Of a stretch of 64,000 bases of DNA, positions 16,201 through 26,088 are shown piece by piece. Made by a program: the position numbers and the translations under genes. The stretch covers positions 1-64,000 of the forward strand of contig NZ_JACVVP010000003.1 in the NCBI RefSeq assembly GCF_014534745.1, in the 5' to 3' direction. Source of the stretch: Flammeovirga sp. EKP202. GTDB lineage: Bacteria > Bacteroidota > Bacteroidia > Cytophagales > Flammeovirgaceae. The notes beneath the pieces were generated by a model. That model worked only from the letters and a program-made list of their open reading frames with translations, did no database searches and had not been told where the DNA came from. The first letter of the stretch is position 1; each line of letters begins with the position of its first letter.

Positions 16201-17196
16201 ATGTCCATTCTTGCTTTCCAAAAACCTGATAAGGTGGTAATGGAAAAGGCTGATGATTTTAAAGGTCTTTTCGAATTTAAACCACTAGAAAGAGGTTACG
16301 GTTTAACAATAGGTAACGCGCTTAGACGTATATTACTTTCATCACTTGAAGGGTATGCTATTGTAGGAATTAAGTTTCCAAATGTTCTTCATGAGTATTC
16401 TACAATCGATGGTGTTGTGGAGGACGTGACTGAGATTATTTTGAACTTGAAAAAAGTTCGATTTAAAGCTGTAAGTGAAAACCCTTCACAAAAAATCAGC
16501 GTAAATCTTAGTGGTAAAAGCGAATTTAAGGCTGGAGATATTGCTCAGTTTACTGAGGAATTCGAAATCCTAAATCCCGACTTTGTGATTTGTAATCTTG
16601 ACGAAAGTGTAAACTTACAAGTTGAATTTACAATTCATAATGGTAGAGGTTACCTATCTGCAGACGACCAAACAGAGAGCGAAGCTGACGATATTATAGG
16701 TTTTATTCCAATTGACGCTATTTTTACGCCAATCAAAAATGTTCAGTACAGAGTAGAAGATCTGAGAGTTGATGACCGTACTGACTTTGAAAAATTAGTG
16801 ATTGAAGTAGAATCTGATGGTTCAATTCATCCTGAAGAAGCGTTAAAAGGAGCTGCCAATATCCTGATTCAACATTTCATGTTGTTCTCAGACAAAAACA
16901 TGATTATGGACGATCCTACAGATGGAAGTGCAGTTGAAATTGATGACGAATACTTAAGAATGCGTAAGCTACTTAAAACGTCATTATCTGACCTTGAATT
17001 ATCTGTACGTGCATATAACTGTTTGAAGGCTGCTGATGTGAAAACATTAGGTGATTTAGCCTCTTTAGAAATTTCTGATATGATGAAGTTTAGAAACTTT
17101 GGTAAGAAATCTCTTACTGAGTTAGAAACTTTAATGTCTGACAGAAATTTATCATTCGGAATGGATGTATCTAAGTACCGTTTGGACGAAGATTAA
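16201..17196 (+). CDS. rpoA: DNA-directed RNA polymerase subunit alpha
   Basis: Alpha subunit, 331 residues, dimerises to scaffold RNA polymerase assembly. N-terminal domain: [20 protein letters not shown] and [19 protein letters not shown]-terminal domain (from about residue 255): [20 protein letters not shown] and [18 protein letters not shown], the helix-hairpin-helix that touches DNA and activators. Normal length. A 156-nt gap separates it from rplQ. Confidence 0.98.
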   Translation: MSILAFQKPDKVVMEKADDFKGLFEFKPLERGYGLTIGNALRRILLSSLEGYAIVGIKFPNVLHEYSTIDGVVEDVTEIILNLKKVRFKAVSENPSQKISVNLSGKSEFKAGDIAQFTEEFEILNPDFVICNLDESVNLQVEFTIHNGRGYLSADDQTESEADDIIGFIPIDAIFTPIKNVQYRVEDLRVDDRTDFEKLVIEVESDGSIHPEEALKGAANILIQHFMLFSDKNMIMDDPTDGSAVEIDDEYLRMRKLLKTSLSDLELSVRAYNCLKAADVKTLGDLASLEISDMMKFRNFGKKSLTELETLMSDRNLSFGMDVSKYRLDED

Positions 17197-17352
17197 TCTT
17201 TTCTGATAGGGAATTGTACCTTGGACACGGCAATTTCTGAAATCACCGGTAGAAATTAAGCTAAGGCTTAGTTGATACTTACAAGTCCTAAAAATTATTT
17301 TTAAAATTTGGTAAAGTTCCTAATACGGCTTTATCATTCATTAAGGTGAAAA

Positions 17353-17823
17353 ATGAGACACGGTAAAAAATTCAACCACTTAGGTAGACAAAAGAAGCAC
17401 AGAGAGCTAATGTTAGCGAACATGGCTTGTTCATTAATCGAGCACAAGCGTGTATTTACTACTGTTGCTAAAGCGAAAGCTCTTCGTACTTACATTGAGC
17501 CATTAGTAACTAAGTCTAAAAACGATACAATGCACTCTCGTCGTGTAGTATTCTCTTACTTAAGAGACAAAGAAGCTACTACTGAGCTTTACACTACAGT
17601 TCGTGATGCTGTTATCAACCGTCCAGGTGGTTATACTCGTATCATCAAAACAGGTCGTCGTTTAGGTGACGGTGCTGAGATGGCAATGATCGAGTTTGTA
17701 GACTTCAACGATATCTACAACGTGAAAGAGACGAAAACAAAAACTCGTCGTTCTAGAAAGAAATCAGCAGCTCCAGCAGAGCCAACTGCAGAAGCTGAAA
17801 ACAATAACGAATCAGCAGAGTAA
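17353..17823 (+). CDS. rplQ: 50S ribosomal protein L17
   Basis: L17 (bL17), 156 residues, near the exit tunnel. Core: [40 protein letters not shown] and [20 protein letters not shown]. After about residue 125 comes a disordered tail, first basic ([10 protein letters not shown]), then Ala/Pro/Glu-rich, as often in Bacteroidota L17; E. coli L17 stops at 127. Last gene of the cluster, directly before a strong terminator. Confidence 0.97.
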   Translation: MRHGKKFNHLGRQKKHRELMLANMACSLIEHKRVFTTVAKAKALRTYIEPLVTKSKNDTMHSRRVVFSYLRDKEATTELYTTVRDAVINRPGGYTRIIKTGRRLGDGAEMAMIEFVDFNDIYNVKETKTKTRRSRKKSAAPAEPTAEAENNNESAE

Positions 17824-17850
17824 TCTGATGAGGGTTTATTAATATAAATA

Positions 17851-17884
17851 GGGAAATAGTTCTTGTAACTATTTCCCTTTTTTT
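17851..17884 (+). terminator. Rho-independent terminator of the ribosomal cluster
   Basis: Perfect 11-bp stem GGGAAATAGTT (17851-17861) and AACTATTTCCC (17867-17877), loop CTTGT, followed by seven T. Textbook intrinsic terminator 27 nt after rplQ. Confidence 0.95.
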
Positions 17885-18012
17885 AGGCCTAAGTATTTTG
17901 ACATCACCGCCCAAACAATTGAATTAACATTAAAAAATGTTATTCAAATGGCTATAACTGAAAAATGTTAACATACTTAAAAATAAACAATTCGTTTATT
18001 CCTATTTTTTTT

Positions 18013-18020
18013 TAAATTTG
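18013..18020 (+). promoter_or_regulatory. -7 promoter box of carA
   Basis: TAAATTTG followed by CAC, an exact TAnnTTTG match 34 nt before the carA start. The -33 region (AATTCGTTTATT near 17990) has no clean TTG. Confidence 0.55.
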
Positions 18021-18053
18021 CACAATCTAAGTTCAATAAGACTGTAATAATCA

Positions 18054-19148
18054 ATGGAGAAGAAGACTGCGATACTAATGCTACAAGATGGCACAACCTA
18101 CACAGGTACTGCTATCGGTGCAATTGGTACCACTACTGGAGAAATTTGTTTCAATACAAGTATGACTGGCTACCAAGAGATCTATACAGATCCATCATAC
18201 TACGGACAAATTATTGTAAATACTGTTTCTCATATTGGAAACTATGGAACAGTTCACAATGAGAATGAATCCTCTAAACCTCAAATTAATGGTCTTGTTG
18301 TAAAAAGCTTTTCAAGTGTTTTTTCAAGAAATACAGCTGAAGGATCTTTGCAAGATTACCTAGAAACTGCCAATTTAGTAGGTATTGCTGATATTGACAC
18401 TAGAGAGCTTGTGAAGCATATCCGTACGCAAGGAGCAATGAATGCAATCATTACTTCAGAAATCGAGGATTTAAAAGAGATCAAGAAACGTTTGGAAGAA
18501 ACACCAAATATGGATGGTCTTGAATTATCTTCAGAGGTATGTACAAAAGAGCCTTATTTTGTTGGTGATCCTCATGCAGCAGTAAAGGTTGCAGTTTTGG
18601 ATCTAGGTGTTAAAAAGTCAATCTTAACAAACTTCACTGAAAGAGGCATGTTATGTAAAGTATTTCCATCAAACACTACTTATGAACAAATGAAGCAGTG
18701 GAAACCTGATGGATACTTCTTGTCAAATGGACCTGGTGATCCAGGAGCAATGGATTATGCAGTAGAAACTGCTAAAGCTATTTTAGAGGCAGATAAGCCT
18801 TTATTCGGTATTTGCTTAGGGCATCAAATTATTTCAAGAGCTATGGGCCTTGAGACTTATAAGATGCACCACGGTCATAGAGGAGCAAACCACCCAGTGA
18901 AAAACTTGGTTTCAGGTAGATCTGAAATTACTTCACAGAATCATGGTTTTGCAGTGAAAATGGAAAGCATTGATAGCAGTGATGTAGTTGAGTTAACTCA
19001 CACTAACTTAAATGACGAAACTGTAGAAGGAATTAAAGTAAATGGAAAAAAGGCATTCTCGGTACAATATCACCCTGAGGCATCTCCAGGACCTAATGAT
19101 TCAAGATATCTTTTCACAAGATTCTTAGAACTTATTCAAGGCAATTAA
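18054..19148 (+). CDS. carA: Carbamoyl-phosphate synthase small subunit
   Basis: Glutamine amidotransferase subunit supplying ammonia for carbamoyl phosphate in arginine and pyrimidine synthesis. The 364 residues have an N-terminal CPSase small-chain domain (TGEICFNTSMTGYQEIYTDP; VGIADIDTRELVKHIRTQGA) and a class I amidotransferase domain with nucleophile Cys254 in FGICLGHQI and the His/Glu pair in VQYHPEASPGP. The large subunit carB is not adjacent; the gene is closed by its own terminator and so is monocistronic here. Confidence 0.96.
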   Translation: MEKKTAILMLQDGTTYTGTAIGAIGTTTGEICFNTSMTGYQEIYTDPSYYGQIIVNTVSHIGNYGTVHNENESSKPQINGLVVKSFSSVFSRNTAEGSLQDYLETANLVGIADIDTRELVKHIRTQGAMNAIITSEIEDLKEIKKRLEETPNMDGLELSSEVCTKEPYFVGDPHAAVKVAVLDLGVKKSILTNFTERGMLCKVFPSNTTYEQMKQWKPDGYFLSNGPGDPGAMDYAVETAKAILEADKPLFGICLGHQIISRAMGLETYKMHHGHRGANHPVKNLVSGRSEITSQNHGFAVKMESIDSSDVVELTHTNLNDETVEGIKVNGKKAFSVQYHPEASPGPNDSRYLFTRFLELIQGN

Positions 19149-19170
19149 TTCTACATAGAATATAAATTTA

Positions 19171-19204
19171 AAAGTCCAATTAGTAATTCTAATTGGACTT
19201 TTTT
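19171..19204 (+). terminator. Terminator downstream of carA
   Basis: Perfect 13-bp stem AAAGTCCAATTAG (19171-19183) with CTAATTGGACTTT (19189-19201), five-base loop, then a T-run to 19204. Lies 22 nt after the carA stop. Confidence 0.93.
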
Positions 19205-19349
19205 AATTTGTAAAAAAACAATTATTGTATACTTTTTGTATTAATATGCGTTTATAAATATGACTTTTAGTTTGATACTTAAAATGTTATATCATTATTC
19301 TATCTGATCACAACCACCTATTCTGATCAATCAATATACTTTATAACTA

Positions 19350-22300
19350 ATGACTTTTTCCTCTTTTATTAGATATATATATACTTCATTTCTAATCATC
19401 ACTTTAACTAATGGAGTTTCTACTACTTTATTTGCTCAAAATGGTCCATTAAGTTCAGGGCAAATTTTTAAGTTAAAAGTAGAGAAAAATGGTGTCTACA
19501 AAATTGATAAAACCTTACTTGATGAATTAGGCGTATCAACTTCAGGTTTGAATACGAATAATATTGCCGTTTTTGGTTTTGGAAATGGAATGCTGCCTCA
19601 GGAAAACGCAGAGGAAAGACCAGCTTCATTGACTGAGGTACCTCTTTTGTTTGTTGGTAGTAATTCTAATTCTTTTCAGGAGAATGACCTTTTATTATTT
19701 TATGGAGAAGGACCAGACAAGGTTTATTATAATGCTGCTGAAGAATTTATCGATTATGAATTAAACTTATATGATGTTTCTAACTACTATTTTTTAAGAA
19801 TAGGACCATCTAGGACAAAGAATATTGATATTGAAAATGCATCAATCCAAAACCCTGATATATTAAATTCTTTGATACAAGTATATCATCATGAATTAGA
19901 GGAATCAACTGCTTTAAGTGATCCTTCCGGTCGATATTGGTTTGGTGAAAACCTTACAAGTACTACTTCAACATCCGTGAATCTTCAAGTTAATCCTTCA
20001 TCAAATGCTCTGAAATTAAAAGCTGGAGTGATGGCAAAGTCAAGAGAGGAAAGTACTTTTACATTTAGAGTAGGTGGAAGTGAAGCTGGAACTATTGCAG
20101 TAGAGGGTACTAGATATTTTAATAGTGACCGATATAGGAGACAAGGTTTTCTGGAAAATCAGGTTTTCACTGAGAGAAGTATCAACTTATCTTCTAATTC
20201 TATAACAGTTGATGTAAGTTTTAGTAAACCTCAAAGTGATTCGGAAGGTTATATCGATTATTTGACCTTTAATGCGAAAAGCCCAATTTCGAAGGATAAA
20301 GAAAATCTTATTTATTATGGAATTTTTAATGAAAGTAGCGATGGTGCAGAATTATTCACATCATTAAACTTTGATTATGCTTGGGATATTACGAACCCTT
20401 CAGATGTAAAAGCTATCACAAAACAATCTAATCAATACTCATTAGCAAAGAGTGATGATTATTTCGCCTTTGTATTATTTGATAACAACGATATTCTAAG
20501 ACCATCTGCTGTTGGTTCAATTCCAAATCAGGATTTAAGAAATAGTTCCGTACCTGATTTATTGTTGGTGACTCATTCAACTTATTCAAGTTATGCTAAT
20601 AAGCTAGCAACACATAGATCATCCTATAGTGGCATGGACGTGGAGGTTGTTGATATCAACTCGATTTACAATGAATTTTCATCTGGTAGACAAGATGTGT
20701 CAGCAGTAAGAGACTTTGCTCGACATCTTTACCTTAAAAACAATAAACTTAAATACATCTTACTTTTTGGGCAATGTTCTTATGATTATAAAGGGATTAA
20801 AAGCGAAGGTAAAAGTCAAGTACCTATCTATGAATCAAGAGATGTTTTAATGAGAACGAAAACGTTCTCTTCAGACGATTACTTTGGATTTATGGATGAA
20901 GATGAAGGTTTTTGGGGTGAGGATATTGATGGTAGAGTAGATAATTACGATATGGAAATTGGGGTCGGTAGATTACCAGCCCGAAATACTGATGATGCTG
21001 AATTTCTTGTCAATAAGATCATTCATTATGATACTTTGAAGGTGAACTCTACTGGATGGAAAAAAAATATCTTATTTGTTGCTGACGATGGTGATAGAAA
21101 TCAACATCAAATAGATGCCAACAGGTTAGCTGTTTATGTTGAGGAAAGCTGTCCAGATTTTGTTTCAGAACGTTTGTTCATCGATAATCAACCTAAATTA
21201 TCAACACCTTCAGGTGCAAGATCTCCTGAAACCAATGAAAAGCTATCTTCTTGGATTGATGATGCCGGTGTTTTGATCGTAAACTATAGTGGTCATGGTT
21301 CGATATCCCATTGGGCAGAAGAGTCAATTTTTACTCCAGAGATGGTATCGAATTTAACAAATGAACAACAGTTGCCATTGTTTTTTACAGCTACTTGTGA
21401 GTTTGGTCGATACGACAATCCTACATTTAAATCAGGTGCTGAAAGGTTACTTTTTAAAGAAACTGGAGGGAGTACTGCTCTAATGACAACGACTAGGCCA
21501 GTGTATGCTTCAAGTAACTTTACAATCAACAGAGCTTTTTATGAGTCAGTTTTTGAAAGGGATGAAAAAGGGAGTTATCGAACGCTAGGCGATATATTTA
21601 GAGAAACAAAAAATAATAGTTTAGAAGGGGTAAACAATAGGAATTTTGCATTATTAGGAGACCCTTCATCGAAGCTTAATATTCCAGAAAGAAAAGCTTC
21701 GATTGTATCAATCAATGATAAAGACCTCGCAGATCTTGAACCGCTGGGAGCTTTAGATAAGGTAAAACTGCAAGGAGAAATTATTACAGATGGTTCAATT
21801 GATCAATCATTTAATGGAGATGTCTTTGTGACTTTATTTGAAAAGTCCACAGAATCAGAGACTAGAGGAAATAATGGTCCAGAGACTGTTTTTAATTACT
21901 TTGAACGAAAATATCAGTTATTTAGAGGCGTTACTGATGTAGAAAATGGTGAATTTGAAATTGAATTTGTGATACCAAAAGATATCCGATACGCTTTTGA
22001 TATGGCAAAATTTAATATACATGCAGTCAGTACTGTAAATGAAGAAGCATTAGGGAGTGATTTGTCAGTAATGCTTGGTGGAACATCTAATACGCCTGTT
22101 AATGATACAACTCCTCCTGAAATAGAAATGTCTATCTATTCAGAAAATAACTCTAATGTAGTTTATCCTGATACCTATATCACAACACAAATCTCGGATG
22201 ATTATGGAGTGAATATCTCAGGGATTGGAGTCGGTCATGATGTGAAAATGATTTTGAATCAAGAAGATACAAGCTGGATTCTCAATGAGTTTTTAGTGCC

Positions 22301-22751
22301 TGTAAAAGGAGATAAACCAACATATTCTTTAGTTTTTCCTTTGAAAAATCTACCAGAAGGTGAAAATACGCTAACGATTGAAGCTTGGGATGTTGCGAAT
22401 AACAGGAGTGAACAAACGATTTCATTTTATGTAAGCCCTGTTTCACAAATCAACCTTTCTAATTTTATATTATTTCCAAACCCTGCGGAGAATGATGTCA
22501 ATATCCGATTTACACATAATCTATTAGGGCAGGATTTAGAGATTCAGTCAAACATCATATCAATGAATGGCAATACAGTTGCATCCAATGATTTCAGCAT
22601 TGACAATGCCGAATCAGATATTTTATTAACCTATCAAGGATTAAAATCAAACTATAATCTAATAAGTGGAGTGTATGTTGTGCAATTAATTATTAATTGT
22701 CCTGCATTAGGAATAAAAACCTACCAAACTGCTAGGATTATGTTGAAATAA
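19350..22751 (+). CDS. porU: Type IX secretion system sortase PorU
   Basis: Outer-surface C25 (gingipain-type) cysteine protease that removes the C-terminal sorting domain of T9SS cargo and attaches the protein to the cell surface. The 1133 residues match PorU length (about 1100-1300). A signal peptide covers the first 30 residues. The catalytic pair is visible as His649 in IVNYSGHGSISHW and Cys683 in FTATCEFGRYDNP. The end carries a sorting-domain-like segment, NFILFPNPAENDVNIRF to QTARIMLK. porV follows 150 nt downstream, the usual neighbour. Confidence 0.93.
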   Translation: MTFSSFIRYIYTSFLIITLTNGVSTTLFAQNGPLSSGQIFKLKVEKNGVYKIDKTLLDELGVSTSGLNTNNIAVFGFGNGMLPQENAEERPASLTEVPLLFVGSNSNSFQENDLLLFYGEGPDKVYYNAAEEFIDYELNLYDVSNYYFLRIGPSRTKNIDIENASIQNPDILNSLIQVYHHELEESTALSDPSGRYWFGENLTSTTSTSVNLQVNPSSNALKLKAGVMAKSREESTFTFRVGGSEAGTIAVEGTRYFNSDRYRRQGFLENQVFTERSINLSSNSITVDVSFSKPQSDSEGYIDYLTFNAKSPISKDKENLIYYGIFNESSDGAELFTSLNFDYAWDITNPSDVKAITKQSNQYSLAKSDDYFAFVLFDNNDILRPSAVGSIPNQDLRNSSVPDLLLVTHSTYSSYANKLATHRSSYSGMDVEVVDINSIYNEFSSGRQDVSAVRDFARHLYLKNNKLKYILLFGQCSYDYKGIKSEGKSQVPIYESRDVLMRTKTFSSDDYFGFMDEDEGFWGEDIDGRVDNYDMEIGVGRLPARNTDDAEFLVNKIIHYDTLKVNSTGWKKNILFVADDGDRNQHQIDANRLAVYVEESCPDFVSERLFIDNQPKLSTPSGARSPETNEKLSSWIDDAGVLIVNYSGHGSISHWAEESIFTPEMVSNLTNEQQLPLFFTATCEFGRYDNPTFKSGAERLLFKETGGSTALMTTTRPVYASSNFTINRAFYESVFERDEKGSYRTLGDIFRETKNNSLEGVNNRNFALLGDPSSKLNIPERKASIVSINDKDLADLEPLGALDKVKLQGEIITDGSIDQSFNGDVFVTLFEKSTESETRGNNGPETVFNYFERKYQLFRGVTDVENGEFEIEFVIPKDIRYAFDMAKFNIHAVSTVNEEALGSDLSVMLGGTSNTPVNDTTPPEIEMSIYSENNSNVVYPDTYITTQISDDYGVNISGIGVGHDVKMILNQEDTSWILNEFLVPVKGDKPTYSLVFPLKNLPEGENTLTIEAWDVANNRSEQTISFYVSPVSQINLSNFILFPNPAENDVNIRFTHNLLGQDLEIQSNIISMNGNTVASNDFSIDNAESDILLTYQGLKSNYNLISGVYVVQLIINCPALGIKTYQTARIMLK

Positions 22752-22901
22752 ACCTTGATTTCATATTTTTTAATAAATCTTTAGTATCTTTAAGGGTTGT
22801 TAAAATTGAATGCCTATAGTCTAACTTTTACACTTTCACACACCTTAGCGTGACTAAGGGAATTTTTTATTAAGACTTTTTGATAAGTACATTGGATAAT
22901 T

Positions 22902-24137
22902 ATGAACAACAATAAATTAAAACCCCTATTCATCTTACTGATTATTTGTGGTAGTTTTGGTTCTATTTATGGACAAGGTAATAATGGTTCACCATCTACA
23001 ATCGTAGGACAAGGAAGTAGTAGTAACCCTATTATTACTGCTGTACCATTTTTAACAATTGCACCTGAAGCTAGAGGTGCAGCAATGGGTGATATGGGTG
23101 TGGCAACCTCATCAGATGTGAATTCAGCACATTGGAACCCTTCAAAATATGCATTTATTGAAAATGACTATGGTGCATCTTTATCTTACAATCCTTGGTT
23201 ACAGAAGATTGTAGGCGATATGTCTTTAAGTTACCTTGCAGGTTTCTTAAGGCTCAATGATCGACAAACGGTAGGTTTGAGTATGAGATACTTTGACCTT
23301 GGTAGTATTGATTTTACAGATGGGTTAGGAAGTGTTACAAGAACTTTTAATCCTAGAGAATATTCATTTGACGGGCATTTTGCAATGAAGCTTTCTAACA
23401 GATACAGTATGGCTGTTTCAGGAAGGTACATTTATTCAAACCTAGCAGGTTCAATTTCAACAGGAGCTCAAGATAGTAGACCAGGACACGCTTTTGCAGC
23501 AGACATTTCGGGTTACTGGGTAAACCCTGATGTACAGTTGGGATCATATGATGCTACATTTGCCTGGGGTTGGAATCTTTCGAATATCGGTACAAAAATG
23601 AACTATTCGAATGAGTCACAAGAAGATTTCTTACCGACTAATTTACGTTTAGGTGCAACATTAACAACAGAATTGGACCCTTACAACAAGATTACATTTG
23701 GTATTGATGTGAATAAATTATTAGTTCCGACACCTGATTCTACTTATGATTATAAATCAGTAGGTGTATTAGAAGGAATGTGGTCTGGTCTAACAAAAGC
23801 TCCAGGTGGTTTTTCTGAAAAAATGAAGGAATTTATGTGGAGTGTAGGTGCCGAATATTGGTATAATGATTTATTTGCTGCCAGAGTAGGTTATTTTTAT
23901 GAGCACCCTGATAAAGGTGATAGACAATACATGCAAATGGGCTTGGGTATTAGATATCAAGTGGTGAGCTTAGATTTCTCTTATCTATTGTCATTCAAAC
24001 GTAATAACCCACTAGAAGATACATTAAGATTTACTCTAGCGTTTAACTTTGGAGAATCTAAAACGGGTAACCAGAAATCTAAAAGCAAAAAGAGCAGCGG
24101 AAGTAGTACAAATACTTTAGATGCAGATGATATTTAA
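22902..24137 (+). CDS. porV: Type IX secretion system outer-membrane protein PorV (LptO)
   Basis: Outer-membrane beta-barrel of 411 residues, the shuttle that takes cargo from the translocon to the PorU attachment complex. A signal peptide ends near YGQ (about residue 25). The diagnostic N-terminal part PFLTIAPEARGAAMGDMGVA followed by SAHWNPSKYAF is that of the PorV/PorQ family. Alternating aromatic strands follow to the end of the barrel (LDFSYLLSFKRNNPLEDTLR), then a Ser/Lys-rich tail. Position after porU is conserved. Confidence 0.93.
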   Translation: MNNNKLKPLFILLIICGSFGSIYGQGNNGSPSTIVGQGSSSNPIITAVPFLTIAPEARGAAMGDMGVATSSDVNSAHWNPSKYAFIENDYGASLSYNPWLQKIVGDMSLSYLAGFLRLNDRQTVGLSMRYFDLGSIDFTDGLGSVTRTFNPREYSFDGHFAMKLSNRYSMAVSGRYIYSNLAGSISTGAQDSRPGHAFAADISGYWVNPDVQLGSYDATFAWGWNLSNIGTKMNYSNESQEDFLPTNLRLGATLTTELDPYNKITFGIDVNKLLVPTPDSTYDYKSVGVLEGMWSGLTKAPGGFSEKMKEFMWSVGAEYWYNDLFAARVGYFYEHPDKGDRQYMQMGLGIRYQVVSLDFSYLLSFKRNNPLEDTLRFTLAFNFGESKTGNQKSKSKKSSGSSTNTLDADDI

Positions 24138-24174
24138 TAGATAATTATGAATTCATAATATAGTCTGTTAACTT

Positions 24175-24209
24175 AAAGTGAGGTAATTTCAAGAAAATTA
24201 TCTCACTTT
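24175..24209 (+). terminator. Terminator downstream of porV
   Basis: Fifteen-bp stem: AAAGTGAGGTAATTT (24175-24189) with AAATTATCTCACTTT (24195-24209), one G-T pair, loop CAAGA, then TTTT. The next gene starts 23 nt later, so it must be expressed by read-through or from a promoter hidden in this short gap. Confidence 0.88.
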
Positions 24210-24231
24210 TTTATTTCATTAAAGATAAGTT

Positions 24232-25512
24232 ATGAACGTATTAGATAGGTCAATACCTCCAAAATCCTATTCAATTAAAGATTTTTCATTACCAAAACCT
24301 GCTGAATATACGTTAGATAATTCATGTAAGGTATTTAGTATCCCTAATAGTGCACAACCTATCATACATTTTTCACTTTATATTAAAGGCGGAAAATTAC
24401 TTGAAAAAGAAAAAGGTGCAGCTGCTCTTACTGCGAAAATGATTGGGGAAGGCGTCGAAGGGATGGATAGTAAGGCATTGCATCAAAAGTTAGAATCAAA
24501 TGGTGCTATACTAAGTACTTCGAGTGATATAGACTCTTTTACGATTAGTGGACATTGCTTAAAGAGATACTTTTCAGAGGTAATACAGCTCGTGAAAAAG
24601 TATTTAACAGTGTCAACTTTTGCAGCAAAAGACTTTGCTCATATCCTTCAAGTGATGCTTCAACAACAGCAACTTAATGAGGAAAAAACATCTTATTTGT
24701 CAACTAAATTATTTAGGGAAAATTTTTACGGGGATCAACATCCTTATGGTAAATCTCTATCTTCTGAGGCTTTAAAGAATTTTCAGTTAGAAGAGGTCAA
24801 TCGATATTATGTTGACAATATATTAGGAAATCCCTTTCAACTCTTTATTACAGGAGATGTAACAGATACTGAAATTCAGGAAATTAATAAAAACCTTGGC
24901 TCTATCACTGTTAGAGAAGACGCTATCTTTACCTACCCAGATTTTGTAAGTAAAATTAGTTCTCCTCAACTGAATATATATCAGGAAAAAGAAGATGCTG
25001 TACAGACAAGTATCAGAATTGGTTGTCCAACTTTTACATTGCCCAATCCTGATTTAGAAGCATTCACTATTCTGAATGAGGTTTTAGGAGGATATTTTGG
25101 CTCAAGATTAATGAAAAATGTGCGTGAGGAAAAAGGTTTAACCTATGGAATTCATTCCTCTTTTAGAAATGAAACGAATCAAGGTTACTTTTTGATAGCG
25201 ACGGATCTTAAAAAAGAGTCAAAGGATTTAGCTCTTCAAGAGATCTATAAAGAAATGCAGATTTTAACCGAAGAAGATATTTCAGAAGAGGAATTGGATA
25301 CTGTAAAGAATTATATGACAGGGAATTTTGTAATGTCTATAAATTCCAATTTATCCCTTTTGGAAGTGACAAAATCATTGTATAAAAAAGGATTGCCTTT
25401 TAATTATTATGATGATTATGTGAGCAGAATTCAGCAGATAGAGTCGCAGACATTGAAAAGAGTCGCTAAAAAATACTTCAAACAAGATATGTTGGAAGTT
25501 TGCGTAGGATAG
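24232..25512 (+). CDS. M16-family protein lacking the zinc motif
   Basis: Related to M16 (pitrilysin/mitochondrial processing peptidase) proteins, 426 residues. Where active members have HxxEH it shows GAAALTAKMIGEG (about residues 62-74), so the zinc ligands are gone. It keeps the C-terminal Arg/Tyr motif of the family: GSRLMKNVREEKGLTYGIHS near residue 290. This is the pattern of the non-catalytic partner in two-chain M16B enzymes. No signal peptide is visible at the N-terminus (MNVLDRSIPPKSYS). A catalytic-type M16 protein lies at 38327. Partnership is inferred. Confidence 0.82.
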   Translation: MNVLDRSIPPKSYSIKDFSLPKPAEYTLDNSCKVFSIPNSAQPIIHFSLYIKGGKLLEKEKGAAALTAKMIGEGVEGMDSKALHQKLESNGAILSTSSDIDSFTISGHCLKRYFSEVIQLVKKYLTVSTFAAKDFAHILQVMLQQQQLNEEKTSYLSTKLFRENFYGDQHPYGKSLSSEALKNFQLEEVNRYYVDNILGNPFQLFITGDVTDTEIQEINKNLGSITVREDAIFTYPDFVSKISSPQLNIYQEKEDAVQTSIRIGCPTFTLPNPDLEAFTILNEVLGGYFGSRLMKNVREEKGLTYGIHSSFRNETNQGYFLIATDLKKESKDLALQEIYKEMQILTEEDISEEELDTVKNYMTGNFVMSINSNLSLLEVTKSLYKKGLPFNYYDDYVSRIQQIESQTLKRVAKKYFKQDMLEVCVG

Positions 25513-26088
25513 AAATAGGTAGTGTAGTAAGCCTTCCTTGGCTTACTACATTCCCATTGTTGAAAGTGAAGCTTGTATGATTTCTTTTATAAGTAAAAGA
25601 TAAAAGTATAGTTCTTTAATTGAGCTAGTATATCAAAAAAATTGGGTGCAAATTTAGTTTATAGAAAAAAGTTGAAAGTTTGTTTTTGCACTTAGTTTTA
25701 AAAAATGTAGTAATGTTTGCTTTATAATCTATTAAAGTGGAACGAAAAAACTAATAATTGTTTTATTTCTTACTGAGTCATTTCGTTGATGCAATAGTAT
25801 TAAAAACAATTTAAAAGCACAATGTTTGTTAACAAAATTCTTGATATTTATTAAATTAATAATACTATTTGTTAAAATTATTATAAATACTATTGTTTTA
25901 GAGCCTAAAAATAATTTTTAAATCTTCTTTTACCTTTTTATTCAAATATTCAAAAAAGTTAATTTATTACTTAAATCTTACATCTTGTGATGTATGTTTA
26001 AATTCCCAATAAATATTAACTAAATCATTCTTATTTTCAGTAACAGCGTATTCTTTAAATGTGTTTTTAACTTAATTTTCCCAAAAAT
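25513..26088 (+). other. AT-rich 576-nt intergenic region
   Basis: No ORF of note. Its left end carries a hairpin (25523-25550) that probably terminates the M16 gene. The rest is strongly AT-rich with many short A and T tracts (for example 25800-25960), which suggests curved DNA or a regulatory region for the sulfotransferase gene. No exact TAnnTTTG box was found; TGTTTTTGCAC at 25681-25691 is the nearest look-alike. Confidence 0.5.
25523..25550 (+). terminator. Hairpin downstream of the M16-like gene
   Basis: Eleven-bp stem TGTAGTAAGCC with GGCTTACTACA around the loop TTCCTT, ten nt after the stop. The tract that follows is TTCCCATTG, so the T-run is poor; termination is likely but not certain. 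Confidence 0.6.
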
